In this document: positions 43,788 through 55,472 of the stretch, one piece after another
Layout of the letters: the number at the start of each line of letters is the position of its first letter
Numbering within the stretch: position 1 is the first letter of the stretch
Assembly: GCF_022965805.1 (NCBI RefSeq)
Contig: NC_133104.1
Coordinates: 28,702,069 to 28,766,068, forward strand
Length of the DNA: 64,000 bases
Direction: 5' to 3'
Source: Primulina eburnea
Taxonomy: Eukaryota > Streptophyta > Magnoliopsida > Lamiales > Gesneriaceae
Position numbers and translations under genes: made by a program
The notes under the pieces: generated by a model
What the model was told of the DNA's origin: nothing
Databases searched by the model: none
What the model saw: only the letters and a program-made list of their open reading frames with translations

Positions 43788-45854
43788 TGTGGGGACCCGG
43801 TCGCTAATTCATTTTCTTTCATTATTAATATCAAATGAAACAATTAAGTAATGTGGGACATAATATTTTTTTTTAAAATACAAATGCGGAAACTTAATGT
43901 AAATCACTCTGAGATACATATTAAACATAAACATACAAGTCTTGTACTATCTACAATAAATCAACTAGGCTCAACTACATATTAGTGCTGAATCCTAATT
44001 TATTTCTGAGCCCAGATCTCCACGCTAATCTTCAATCTCTCATCTTCTTCAAGACCATGATCCTGTCTCACCTGTTGTCATGCGAACATACAAACACGAC
44101 AACATCTGGATAACTCCGGTGAGAATTATATTCCCAGTATAAACCAAATATACATGAACTTCATATAAACAGATATAACATCATGAAACAGATATTCATA
44201 ACATGTATCACAATCAGAAACATGAATCAATATCAAACTGTAAATCATCTTTGAACATATACCACAATCAGGAACATGAATCGGTATAAACCAGTACTCT
44301 TAGACTCGGACTCGACTCCTTCCTAATCTAGGGATCCTGATCTGAATAAAAACGTAACACCCACCTACTCTTCCGATCGCGGTGCTGGTAATTTCTCATT
44401 CACGGACTTTGGCCCTCTCTATTTCGAATCTCGGCGATAGGTGTCGCTCCTCTCCTAATCAACATCGATACGACCAAACGTCCGGTGTCTTGGCATCTCC
44501 GACAATGACTAGGCATATCTTGCCACTGACTAGGAATATCCCCTGCCCAAGACTCGTCACAAACACATGCTAAACCATAAATCAATAACCTAAAAATAAC
44601 AATCTCATTAATGGCAACTATCAATGCAATAAAATAAAGTATGTGATTTTTGGAAACTCAAGTTAAATCAAACTCGAGTTGTGAAATCCCGAATCAACAT
44701 TGATTTATACCTTTCTCTTCCCGGTTTGACGAAGTCGAAGTCTCCAATTCAAATCTGTCCATATCAATGTGGTAATGACAAAGGTCGAGGAGTATCATAT
44801 CAATACAACAGTCAATTCAATACTGGATATAATCAGGACGAAATCAAATTTTGTTTCAACGGCATAACTGTACAATCTCGAAATATCGGTAATAAAATAT
44901 CAGTATATATCGATCAACAATTCATCTGATCCAAATCTGAATAATATCAATATACCCAGCAATACAGTATCAATCAGATATCAATCACAACATCTCTTAA
45001 TCGATAGAAACACAATTCTGATATCAAATCGGTCTAATCATAATCAAATTGCTCTGAAAATTCATAACAATTTCATACGATATCTGTTCTTCGATCCGAT
45101 TTTGATTATACAATGTCTACTATGTCAAGAACATCATATATCAATCATATCTGATTCTGGCAGTATCATGATTTCAAATCATAAAAAAAACATAGTAGAA
45201 CTTATGTCCAGTTAAAGCTCTTGTCGCAAGAAACTCAGTATTGAATTCAGCTTGAAAATCGGACGGACAAATCGTTCGCAAATAACATTATAAGTTTCGA
45301 AGAAATCTTAAAGCTTTTCCTCAGATTTTCCTTGCATTTCCCTTTCTGAGTCTTGAAGATTCAATATAAATATATATAGCATGCATGATGAAGCAACGTG
45401 GCTCACCCTTCAAATTGCACGTCTCGCGCATATGCGCGATCTCCCTCGGCGCATATGCGCGAGACCTTCGAGTCTCCGCGCATGTGTTCTCGGTAGCTCG
45501 CGTATATGCGCGCCCCATCTCCGCCCATACACAAGACCTACTATCTCGGTGCACAAACACTCGCGCATATGCGCCCCTCCAGCCGCACATGTGCGCGCAA
45601 TGTTCTGTTCCAGCTTCTTGGCTACTGCCCTCCTCGCGCATGTGCGCGTCTACAAGCCACGCATGTGCGCGCAATGTTTTGCCTACCTCACGCATATGCG
45701 CCTGACTGAGTCATGCATATGCGCGAGGGCTCATCCTCGCACAAATCTAATGTTTTATTCCGTCTATCCCGGTCTGATCTGTTCCGTCTATAATTACATC
45801 TCAATTATCTAATAATCATATCAGATTACAATAATCAAAATCTCAGGCCTTACA
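43788..45854 (-). mobile_element. Solo gypsy-T-type LTR 2 with TSD TTATC
   Basis: 2067 bp from TGTGGGGACC to GGCCTTACA on the plus strand, flanked by TTATC at 43783-43787 and 45855-45859. It is closest to solo LTR 1 outside the repeat block and has the same orientation. In element orientation its GC-rich block (45416-45740) precedes a TATATATATTTATA sequence near 45365-45380. The overlapping plus-strand ORFs over the block are repeat artefacts. Confidence 0.94.
45416..45740 (-). repeat. GC-rich palindromic block of solo LTR 2 (CGCGCATATGCGCG type)
   Basis: At least ten copies of the self-complementary word CGCATATGCG or CGCATGTGCG, often extended to GCGCATATGCGCG, spaced about 15-40 bp. It sits immediately upstream of the TATA-like sequence in element orientation. 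The unit is unrelated to those of gypsy-T and solo LTR 1. Confidence 0.8.
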
Positions 45855-46653
45855 TTATCATCTATTGCTCATCAGCTGATCCTTCAGCTGTACATGTCAT
45901 CGGTTAACGAAAAATTAAATTCAACCGACAACAGTACAAAGCAAACTGCAACTAATAGTAGGAACGAAGCTGCAGTGTACGAATGTCAGAAAACTATTGA
46001 CGTGGCAAACAACGGATATAAAGATTTAAATTACGTTGATTATTACCGTTGAAGAGAAGCCTATAACTGGCAGAGAAGAGAAGTTGAAAAATAGCGATTC
46101 ACTATTCTGTCAATCTTGTTGTTACTCTGCTAAAATTCTCGCTCATATTCAGAAATTAGAAACTCGCACTTATCAGATATATTGGTAGCATTCTAGGCTA
46201 CTTTTCGAGCTCACTTGCACAAATTATTTTGTTGTAAATTCGATCTTTATAGAGATAAGTGGTGCTAATTCCAGTAGAGTATTGTGAAACATTTTGTAAA
46301 TTAAGAGTTTCAGTTTTGGCATTGTTAAGTCCAAACTGAAGTGGGTCTATACAAGTGTTTGTACCGACCAAAGTCTTTTAGTAGCCTATCCTTATGATAG
46401 AAGGGGTGACATATGAGTGATTGAAATCTCCAAACATCCATAAAATCTCGTGTGTTCTTATGTCAGTTTTTATTCTATCTATCAGTCAGTTTATTTCCGC
46501 ACTTTATTATTAACTGATTGATATTGACTAACAAGATTCCGAGTTTCAGTTTGTCACTAAACTTACTCAACATTCGAAAAGATTGTGAAAATCGTGAGTA
46601 TTTATTCAAACCCCTCTTCTAAACACTCTTTCACTAGTTAATCGATCCTATCA

Positions 46654-48302
46654 ATTACGCTGGACGGAAAAAAAAGATATGTAAGGTGTAAGGGAGCCAA
46701 CTAAAAGAATGAAATTCTATTCCTATGCTAAAAGAATGGAGATGTATGGAGTTGAAGAAAATCAGATGAAAAATCTGAATGTGGACAAATGATACACCAC
46801 TGTACTACCTTCGTTTTTCTGTTTCATCCTAGTCAAGATACCCCCTATCCGGTGTTGATTTATGTCAAATGAGCCCTAACCATCTGTGTTGTAAATCAGT
46901 AATTTGTGAAGAGTGATGTGAGAGAGGGATGCATACACCAACGTGTTGATTAAAGACTCTTACACCGTTGAAAATTTTAATGTGGAAATGCATGATGCTC
47001 GAACCAACATTACACACACATACATTTAAAAACCATGAAAGATTGTAATGTTGAAATTTTGAGGTGAGGTGCGGAAACTAGCGTTGTGCGTTACTGAATG
47101 AAATATATGTTGATATTCGTTGAGGTATACTAGAATCCAGAATGCGCTGACAAGCTACTTGTTGTGATATTGTTTCCTGAAACCTATTTCGAGCAAAAGG
47201 TTAGTATGGTGGGGGTGGGGGGGGGGTGGTTGATAGAGGTCGTATTTATGCCTTTTATTGCACTGTTTGAGTCTGAGTCTGAGTCTACGTCATTTTGTGT
47301 GCATGAAGTCCACATTTTGTTCATTTTATCCTAGAATGTTGCATACGATCACTGCTAACTGATTTGCACGAATTTCCAGGAAAATGGCTGAAAAGACGAA
47401 AATTCAACTGAACTGAGGTGGAGTTCAGAGCACCTCACGTTGGGGTGAGTAATATAGACCGCCTAGTGTGAGCACCAGACAAAAATGAATATCGACATAA
47501 GACCTCGAGCTAGGGTGGTATTTCTCGACTGCCCCAGCGCGAGATGCATGAGGAATAGCAAATTCGACAGAGTCCCTCGAGCTGGGGCGAGATTTCTTGA
47601 CTGCCCCAGCGCGAATGTAGACTGAAATTTCCCTATTTTACTTATTGCCAACTTGGAAGGTAGGAGGCTGCACAAGAGAACCCTAACACACGAATTGAGG
47701 GAAACTTAACACACTATTCAGCAGCAACAAGATTTTGAGAGAGGAGAAAAAGGCTTGGAGTTGAAGAATTCAAGATTTTCGAGCACCGACTTTTTGTTTT
47801 CGCCAAGTCTATTGTTTCTAGTTTAGAACTTCTTGTTTAAATATTTTTTTTGCTTTTTTTTTATCATGAACTCCTGGAGCTAACTTTTCATATTTGTTGG
47901 GAATTAATGGGATCCTACCCGAAATCGTGTTTAGTTAATTTACTTCTTGACTTTTGATTTACTCTTGGTTGTGCTATTATTTCCATTGCATTATTAAAAC
48001 GTAGCTAACATTGATAATAATATCATATTACGAGTGAGTTCGAAAGAATAGCTTGTGATAGGAACGAGTAGCATAGTCTGTGGATTTTCAATTTACATGA
48101 AATGTGAAATCTGATACATGTTGATAGTCATAGTTCAATATCGAAAGTTAGGGGATTTCATAAAGCGACATGCAATTCAACTTTGATAAAATAATTAAAG
48201 AGATTTAATTACTTCACCGAGTTTAAATAGTTTGGCATAGTTCAAGAGGGCGTGTTCAATTGTTCAGTAAATCCTGTTAAAAGCATGTATCATTGTCGTA
48301 CT
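46654..48302. repeat. Unclassified repeat, left part (host of copia-B)
   Basis: No coding region. It contains a G run near 47213-47229, a GC-rich pair of repeats CTCGAGCTGGGGCGAG/CTGCCCCAGCGCGA at 47500-47620, and AT-rich sequence. It continues at 57887 after the copia-B insertion (shared GTACT). Phrases near 58085-58140 (CAGTCTCTAGAGGAACGATAC, TTACTTGACATCGTGC) resemble the 3' part of Athila/Retand-type gypsy LTRs, but I cannot define ends. Confidence 0.4.
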
Positions 48303-50485
48303 TGTTAGAGTAAGTGACCGGCAAGCCAACATCTGGCTAGGGCTTTTATTGACTCTAATGCGAAACAATCTTTATTTTAATAATTACGATTTTATTCTAT
48401 TATGGCATTATACTTTATCTGTATACCCATGCAAGCTGCATAGATAAAGTCCTTGAATATACAATATGTACCATGATGTCTGCGTCGAAACTTAAGATCA
48501 TGAAATTCATTAGGAAGTGTACCGTATATTCTAAACAGGTTCCTAGTCGAATCAGCCGCCTAAAACAAGGATAAAGGTCGCTCGAGCTTTAGGCTAACAT
48601 CTGTGGTGTAAACGCCATGTTTCATTGGCAAGGGCATGGAGATGTCCATTCACATAGATGGGTGATCATATGATGATACACTGAACAACCCTCCCTCGGA
48701 CTATTCAAGTGGTTCCCAGTTATCAAGTGGAATAGTCCGCAGTTATGGTTGTACACCATTAGTCCTTTGATCCGAGACAACGTAGGGGCTATACGTACTA
48801 GCATGCACTTTGATCCGTTTATCGGCTCCATCGAGGGTCATCAGGTGGCGAGGTTGGGTATAGTTTCGAAATACGTAGGAGCAAATTAATTGTAGTCGGG
48901 GATTCAGCGTTCTTCTTACGGGTGAAGATATCCTATGTGATCTGATGAGTTAATATTGCAAGGAGTCTCTGGCCAAAGCAAGAAATGTGTGTTAGGGAAA
49001 GGTGTTTTCCTAGCTGCATATGCCATGCCACTATTAGTACTCAAAGAAAATCGCATCGTTATCGAATTCATATGCAACTTTCGATATACCAATGGTTGCT
49101 GATTCAATCGGGATATATGTGTTGAAGGGACCGTACTACATGCTAACCATGACTAAAGGTTCTTGCAGGCACTATCAGTGATACCTAAGGGATCATGAGG
49201 CGATGCTACTAGACGGTCTTACTATGATCCGATGGGTGCAATCAGAAATGAGTTCTGACATTCATGATCAAGGAGTTGATGAAACGAATGGGGTTAACTA
49301 GGGTAAAGCCGAATAAGAATAAATGTTATTCTGAATAACATAAAGATGTGAACCCACGGCTAGCTGTATCCCTGAACCATCGAGGGTTACACAAGTATCG
49401 GATTCTGGGTTCTCGTTGAGATAGTCAAATTTCAAGGAGTTGAAATTTGGCGACTATATTTGATGGAGATCAAACAAGAAGCTTATAAAAGAGTTTATGA
49501 GCTAATTCCATAGGATGGAAAAAAGGGAAGTTAGCATTATTGCTAAATAAGGAATGAGAGTAGAACTGTCTGTTTTGTGAAGGAAGTCACTAAAACTACC
49601 AGCTGCCAAATATGGTAACTTCCATATATGGTAAGTTCCATATTTGGTAAATAAAAATTTTGATCTTCGAAGTTTTCAATTTTCATTATATGAACAAGAT
49701 TTGTATCTTTGGTACATCGGCGCTTTTGGATCGTCGATCGTGGTTATAATGAGTTCGGAATCAATTTTTTTTTGAATTTGGAATTTACTAATTAAATTAT
49801 TGTGCTAGTACTGATGACTACTAACATGCTCAAATTCCCATAAATATTATACAGGAGTCTAGAATTAAATTAACTAAGGAATTAGTTTATAAATTAAATA
49901 ATAGTTATTTAATAAAATTATAAGAGTCCTTGTGGGAAAGTGACTTCTAATTAGATTAGGAGTCTCACTCTATAAATACACCATTAGGGCTCATTGTTGG
50001 ATGATGAAGTTTTTCACACAAAAACCACCAAATATTTCTCCCCATCCTCCTTGAAAGTCACGGCAACCTCATTGAATTGTTGGAGGAACTTTTGCCACAA
50101 AAGAAAATTGGATTTGCTTAATTGTTGATTAATGATCAATAATTAATTGTTAATAATTGATTAATAATCAATTAGCACAAGATACATGATTTAGAATCAC
50201 GAAGTCTCGGCCCCCTTGAAGAAAATTGAAAGGAAATTTTCGGCCACTTGTTTCTTCCCTCACCGTGTCCTTCCGACGTTGCACCGACTCTGTATTTTGG
50301 AAATTTGGAGGCTACAATCTCAACGCACAAATCACTTAAACATCGGAATAGTTTGGAGTCCAGCGTTAAGAACGCAAAAGTTTAATTCTATACACCCTAT
50401 GGATGTTTTGAAACACACAACGCCAAAGAACAAAATATTTTAAACTTCCGCTGCGTCTTGGATGCGAGAATACGATGTCCCAACA
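48303..50485 (+). repeat. copia-B 5' LTR (with two internal deletions)
   Basis: 2183 bp from TGTTAGAGTAAGTGACCGGC to GATGTCCCAACA. Against the 3' LTR it lacks about 125 bp of AT-rich sequence after TAGTTATTTAAT (near 49912) and about 115 bp near 50340 (between AATCACTT and AAACATCGG). A TATA box CTATAAATA lies at 49970-49978. Confidence 0.93.
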
Positions 50486-50486
50486 T

Positions 50487-50499
50487 TGGTATCAGAGCC
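50487..50499 (+). other. PBS of copia-B
   Basis: TGGTATCAGAGCC lies one base after the 5' LTR and is a perfect initiator-Met tRNA PBS. Confidence 0.93.
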
Positions 50500-50639
50500 A
50501 GGTTAATTCACAATCGTGTGTTTTAATTAAATTGGGTTGAGTTTATTATTTCTAACCGCGTAAGAATTTTTATGAAAAACGCCCCTAAAATTATTTTTGA
50601 AAAATCAGTTTTTTTAAAAAAAAACAATTTTTTGGGTCT

Positions 50640-50880
50640 GCCCGGAACAGGCGCAGCGCGCGGCAGTCGCGGAGCGTCCGCGGGGCACTGCGCGGAGCGT
50701 CCACGCGGCGCTGATCGCACAGCCGTGCAGTGGAGACCGTGCGGCGCGCACGCGCGGTGTCCGCTCTGCCTGCGCCTGTGCACGCGGCAGTGTGCCCGCC
50801 AGCGCTTGATTGGATCGAGCAGCGGGCGGGCAGCGAGGGCAGGTGCCCAGGAACATCTCGGGCAGCGTGTCGGGCCGAGG
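50640..50880 (+). repeat. GC-rich block in the copia-B leader
   Basis: 240 bp of about 70% GC within AT-rich surroundings. It contains direct repeats such as GCGGAGCGTCC (twice) and many GCGC/GCGCGC words able to fold into hairpins. Open frames cross it in several phases on both strands, a composition effect and not a gene. A shorter, diverged equivalent lies at 29225-29335. Confidence 0.7.
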
Positions 50881-51169
50881 GGACGATTTTCAATTTTTCA
50901 AAATTTTGGGTTAAATTGATATTTTTGAACTATGGACGATTTACCCCTGGAATAATTTTTTTAAAATTAAATTCTTACAAAATAAATAATTGGAATATGA
51001 TTTTAATTATTTATGGTAAAAGGTGTTTTACAAGAAATTTAATTATTTGAAATTAAATAAAATTGTTAATTTAATTTGTTAATTATGGTGGTTAGTGATA
51101 ATTTACGAGATATACGATTTATTGATAGTATGTGATATTATAGTATTTATATAATATATGATAGTATAT

Positions 51170-52190
51170 GTTAAAAGGATGAGAGAGAGCCATGACCAAT
51201 TTGCTAGGTGTATGTTAGGATATTTTACGTTTTTTAATTTTGATTATTTGATAATTAAAAGCGGACCTGGTTTATGATCCGTTCTCACCCCCTAAATTTG
51301 TATCCCAATGTACCATGGATATTTAATGTAAATATTAGAATTAGTGGGAGATCAAGATTTGAAGACGGTGGGCCCGATCCTCAGAAGGAGTTTTGAAGAT
51401 CGAAGACTTGTAAAATATTGGAAGCTTATGTTATATTGCATTTGCATCCCTGTATTTACCTAGGTTATGGACATGGATCCGTATGTGGCTCGTACGGATC
51501 AATTAGCTCTCGGTTATCGATAATCCTTTATTATTTATGATGTATGTGATATATTATAAATAATCAGTATGTATGCTATTATTGATATAATGACAAGAGT
51601 TGCATGAATCCAGCAAACATACAAACGTTCATGGCACGAGTTTTAAAATTAATGATGAGACAAATTTTTAAAATTAAAATCCCTAATTTTGGATGAGATC
51701 CAAAATTTAAATCAAGCCCATTAAAAGGATAACTAAAAGAAAGTTTAATAATTCATTGCCTTCCATCAACGGTGGTTGCATAATGAACGCTACCCTCGGT
51801 CAGTGTCTGACTCATATTATTGGGGAGGCCTGGACGCCGGAAAGCTGTGACTGCCACTGACATATTTGATGTGAACTACGTGGAACTCCCATGACTTCGG
51901 CTCATATTATTGGGGGATTTCATGACGACCGTCCAATAAGGTTCAACATTGATGGGCCGGGACTCGACACGTAAAGAGTAAGGGGATCATATTATTGGAC
52001 CCTCCTCAAACGTGAGGCAAAATTACGTAAGGGTTGCAAGGAGTTGCAATTGGGCTCTACCTTTTGGAATTTGTGATTGGCTGATATTATTCGGGATCAT
52101 AATTTCGCAATTGGACCTTGGGAACTCACTAAGGAAATTGGATTTCCCGTTTTTCATCCGAGGGTGGTGAAAATGTCAAAATAGTGGGAG
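51170..52190 (+). repeat. copia-B leader with phased TCATATTATTGGG motif
   Basis: Non-coding leader upstream of gag. A 13-bp word (TCATATTATTGGG or a one/two-base variant) begins at 51812, 51902, 51987 and 52082. The reverse complement of the whole stretch recurs at 27885-28870 and 60505-61500. Segments between the motifs include CGTGGAACTCCCATGACTTC and CCTGGACGCCGGAAAG, also kept in all copies. Confidence 0.85.
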
Positions 52191-52283
52191 GCAATTCGTA
52201 AAAACAAAATTCCATATTTTATGTCTTAAAAATATTTTAATATATTCGGTAACGTTTATTCTGTTTCCATATCAATATATTTA

Positions 52284-52790
52284 TGATTTCGTCGCGTAAT
52301 TCATATCTGTCATTAAAACAATCTAACCGGACATTAATTTTCAAGATTGGATGAGAAAATTGTTCTAAATTCAGAGAAAATAGCATACACACTAATGTCA
52401 GTCTTGCTGAACTGACAAAGCGCGCAAGATGGTGGGACCATAGTATGTAAGCTAAAGTGTAATATGTTCACTTCTATGTCAAAAGAACTGTAGAGACATA
52501 TTGAGAAAATTTTGAATGCTGTTGACACTCAAATACACATGCAAGAGTTGCATAGTACATGAAACTCACATAATGATGCACGCCATTTTCAAGGAATACA
52601 TGACTACACACATGCAAGATGGGGCTCTTTCCCATGAACATGGTGTATGTATGATTGGGCCTAATGAGAAGGTGGTGGGCCTGAAATTTGACAAAGCCCG
52701 ATAAGTCAGAACAAATTTGCTTCACTGCAAGAAGTCTGGACGTAAGAAATTATCTGGGTCAGAAATGTTTTGGCAATGATAAGTGAATGT
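52284..52790 (+). pseudogene. copia-B gag remnant
   Basis: Recognisable pieces are FQDWMRK near 52345, MLLTLKYTCKSCIVHETHIM at 52516, and GALSHEHGVCMIG, ending VVGLKFDKAR. Against the minus relative, roughly 280 bp after VVGL are missing. The zinc knuckle near 52718 reads LHCKKSGRKKL, lacking the His and last Cys of a CCHC motif. Confidence 0.75.
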
Positions 52791-52929
52791 CCAAGTAAAC
52801 ATAATTTCAACAACCAAAAGAAAACAAGAGAGTCTAAACCAAGCACATTTGTGACACGTTAGGCTAGGACATATTTCCCAAAGAAGGATCTACAAGCTAG
52901 TGGGAGAGGGCATGTTTGACTCATCAGAC

Positions 52930-53560
52930 ATAAACTCTCTAAGAGAAGTGTGAGTCCTGTCGGAAAGGAAAAAAGACCAAGGCCCATTTCCTAGGGAAAA
53001 TGGAACGTCCACATGATCTGTTGGATTTGATCGATACAGATGTGTATGGCCCACTAAGTGTTAGCACAAGATTCAGCCATTTCTACTTCATTACTTTTAC
53101 CAATGACCATTCGAGGTTTGGGTATGTGTATTTAATGAAATACAAGTCTGAAGCCTTTGAAAAGTTCAAAGAATTCAAAGCACAAGTAGAGAAACAATTA
53201 GAAAGAGTATTAAAACACTACGATTAGATCGAGGTGGAGAATACTTGAGTACTGAGTTTCAAGACTACCTTAACGAGAATAGGATTCTCTCACAGTGGAC
53301 TCCACCCGCCACACCCCAGTTGAATGGTGTGTCAGAACGTCATAATAGGACATTGATGGACATGGTCCGATATATGATCGGATTCACTGAGTTTCCGCCA
53401 TCCCTTTGGGTATATGCGCTTGAAACAGAGGCAAGGTTGTTGAATCAAGTCCGTACAAAGTCAGTGGATAAAACTCCATATGAGATATGGATGGGAAAGT
53501 CGCCCAAATATTCTTATCTAAGAATATGGGGATGCCATTCTTACGTGAAGTAGGCAGTGA
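52930..53560 (+). pseudogene. copia-B integrase
   Basis: The zinc-region end CESCRKGKKTKAHF precedes the core: LLDLIDTDVYGPLS (first Asp), FITFTNDHSRFGYVYLMKYK, then a stop and frameshift near 53226. LRLDRGGEYLSTEF (second Asp, with Ser changed to Leu) and GVSERHNRTLMDMVR (Glu) follow, then TPYEIWMGKSPKYSYLRIWG. Confidence 0.88.
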
Positions 53561-53596
53561 GAGACAAATTGGATAGTAGAGACAATTTATGCTACT

Positions 53597-54775
53597 TTGC
53601 GGGATATCCAAATAACTCTGTTGGATATTACTTCTATTTATCCTAGTGAAACAAATGCGTTTGTTTCAAGGAATGCCACATTCCTAGAGAAGAAGTTTCT
53701 ATTAGATAGAAAAGGCAGGATGATAGAACTCAATGAGATTCGAGAACCACCCACTACACAAGTAGCAGAATCCACACCCCAACAGCCAATCATAGAAACA
53801 CAAGCCCCTAGGAGATCCAAATGGATCCCAAGACCGCCTAATAGGTTGAGCCTGCTTCTTGAAAAAGGCCAAGATGAGTTCATTCGTGGGTGTGATCCAA
53901 GAAATTTCAAAGAAGCATTGTCTGATGCCGATTCATCTAAATGGCTTGAAGCCATGCAGTCTGAAATGGACTCCATGTATTCGAACCAAGTATGGTTCGT
54001 AGTGGACCCACCTGAGGGAATTGTTCCATAGGATGCAAATGGATTTACAAAAGGAAACTTGGGGCAGATGGGAAGGTGGTGACCTTCAAAGCTAGATTGG
54101 TAGCAAAAGGATATACTCAAAGGCAAGGTATTTACTATGAGGAAACCTTTTCTCCAGTCACAATGTTCAAGTCTATTAGGATACTGCTGGCCATAGCAGC
54201 ATGGTATGACTATGAAATATGGCAGATTGATGTGAAAACAACGTTCCTTAATGGGGATATTAAGGAAGAGATTTAGATGTCTCAACCTGAAGGATTCACA
54301 TCAGTAGGAAGTGAGCATAAAGTATGCAAACTTCAGAGATCCATTTATGGACTCAAACAGGCATCAAGGAGCTGGAACCTCAGATTTGACAACACTATCA
54401 AAGAGTTTGATTTTGCCAAAAATCCTGAAGAACCTTGTGTATACAAGAAGGTTAGTGGGAGTGCAGTGACATTCCTAGTACTTTATGTTGATGACATACT
54501 ACTCATTGGGAATGATGTAGGGATGTTGCAGTCAACTAAAGTATGGTTAGCTGGTAAATTCTCGATGAAGGATATGGGTGAAGCATCATATGTGTTAAGA
54601 ATACAGATCTATAGGGATAGACAAAAACGAATGCTAGGGCTCACCCAATCCAAATATATCGATACCATACATAGGAGATTCTATATGGAGGAGCCCAAGA
54701 GAGGATATCTCCCAATGCCTCATGGTGTGAATCTATCCAAGTCCATGTTCCCTAAGACTGATTAAGAGACAGAAA
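53597..54775 (+). pseudogene. copia-B linker and reverse transcriptase
   Basis: The linker has APRRSKWIPRPPNRLSLL and SKWLEAMQSEMDSMYSNQVW. RT follows: VTFKARLVAKGYTQRQGIYY, QIDVKTTFLNGDIKEEI (then TAG at 54274), YGLKQASRSWNLRFD, the catalytic FLVLYVDDILLIGNDVG near 54473-54515, and FSMKDMGEASYVLRIQIYRD. It ends at a stop near 54763. Only three or four stops disable it. Confidence 0.9.
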
Positions 54776-55458
54776 CCATGAGCCGCATTCCATATTTGTT
54801 TGCCATAGGCAGTATTATGTATGATATGATATCTAATCGACCTGATATTGCATATGCACTTAGTGTTGCAAGCCGATATCAGTCGAATCCCATAAAAAGT
54901 AGTGAAGAACATTCTTAAGTACTTGAGAAGAACTAAGAATTTGTTCTCGGTATACGGGAATGGAGAAGTAAAATTGGAGGCTACATTGATTCTAGCTTCC
55001 AATCAGATGTGGATGATTCGAAATCGACCTCTGGATTTGTATTCAATCTCAATGGTGGTATTGTCTCCTGGAAGAGTTCCAAACAAGACACCACAACGGA
55101 TTAAACCACTAATGCAGAATACATAGCTGCATCAGCTGCAGCAAAAGAGGGTGTTTGGATGAGGAATTTTGTCCAAGAGTTGGGTGTCATTCCTCAAACA
55201 GTTGATCCAGTCCCGGTCTACTGTGACTACTATGGTGCCGTAGCGCAAGCGAAGGAAACGAGGTCTCATCAGTTATCCGAACATATACTGAGGAAGTTCC
55301 ACATAATCCGGGAGATTGTGGGAAGAGTAGACACTTCGGTAGAGAGATTCGTCTCCGCAGATAACGTTGTTGATCCACTGATGAAGCCCCTGCCAGGACA
55401 ATTGTTTGAGAAGCATCACGAAGCAATGGGTCTAAGATCTATGGGTAGTTGGCTATAG
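54776..55458 (+). pseudogene. copia-B RNase H
   Basis: The first half is frame-broken (YLFAIGSIMYDMISNRPDIA readable near 54790, then shifts; STSGFVFNLNGGIVSWKSSK near 55020). The second half is open: VWMRNFVQELGVIPQTVDPV, YCDYYGAVAQAKETRSHQ (YCDSNGA in the relative), DNVVDPLMKPLPGQLFEKHH and the terminal RSMGSWL. Confidence 0.87.
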
Positions 55459-55472
55459 GGCAAGTGGGAGAT
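55459..55472 (+). other. Polypurine tract of copia-B
   Basis: GGCAAGTGGGAGAT directly precedes the 3' LTR. The same tract precedes the LTRs at 20578 and, with one change, 24314. Confidence 0.88.

Larger units (their letters stand above)
31447..46653 (+). mobile_element. copia-A (Sirevirus-like), plus copy with three nested solo LTRs
   Basis: Order is 5' LTR remnant, PBS, gag, protease, integrase, RT, RNase H, antisense pseudogene, ORF3, PPT, 3' LTR. It is the second copia-A of the window, in the opposite orientation to the first. Nested insertions are a solo copia-A LTR (38365-39343) and a solo gypsy-T LTR (41176-42923) in ORF3, and a solo gypsy-T LTR (43788-45854) in the 3' LTR. Many stops make it much more decayed than the minus copy. 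No target duplication can be tested because the 5' LTR lacks its outer part. Confidence 0.9.
43555..46653 (+). repeat. copia-A 3' LTR (plus copy), interrupted
   Basis: Host LTR pieces are 43555-43787 and 45860-46653, about 1.03 kb in total, matching the solo LTR 38365-39343. It begins TTTTGGAAACT (TGTTGGAAACT in the intact copy) and ends GATCCTATCA. The insertion is the gypsy-T solo LTR 2. The U3 promoter region carries CCTATAACTGG where the other copies have a TATAAATA box. Confidence 0.88.

Noticed and set aside
45385..45812. Three long overlapping plus-strand ORFs rich in Arg, Ala and Cys
   Set aside because: They run over the CGCATATGCG array in a solo LTR. CG-rich repeats lack stop codons in several frames, so the ORFs follow from the composition. 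No protein motif is present.
50523..51050. Six overlapping ORFs on both strands with Arg/Ala/Cys-rich proteins
   Set aside because: They cover the GC-rich block of the copia-B leader, just after the PBS. Open frames in all phases are expected there and none resembles a known protein.
53638..54285. 215-codon minus-strand ORF
   Set aside because: It is the shadow of the copia-B linker and RT on the plus strand, whose motifs are unmistakable. The antisense translation has no motif, promoter or conservation in the minus relative.
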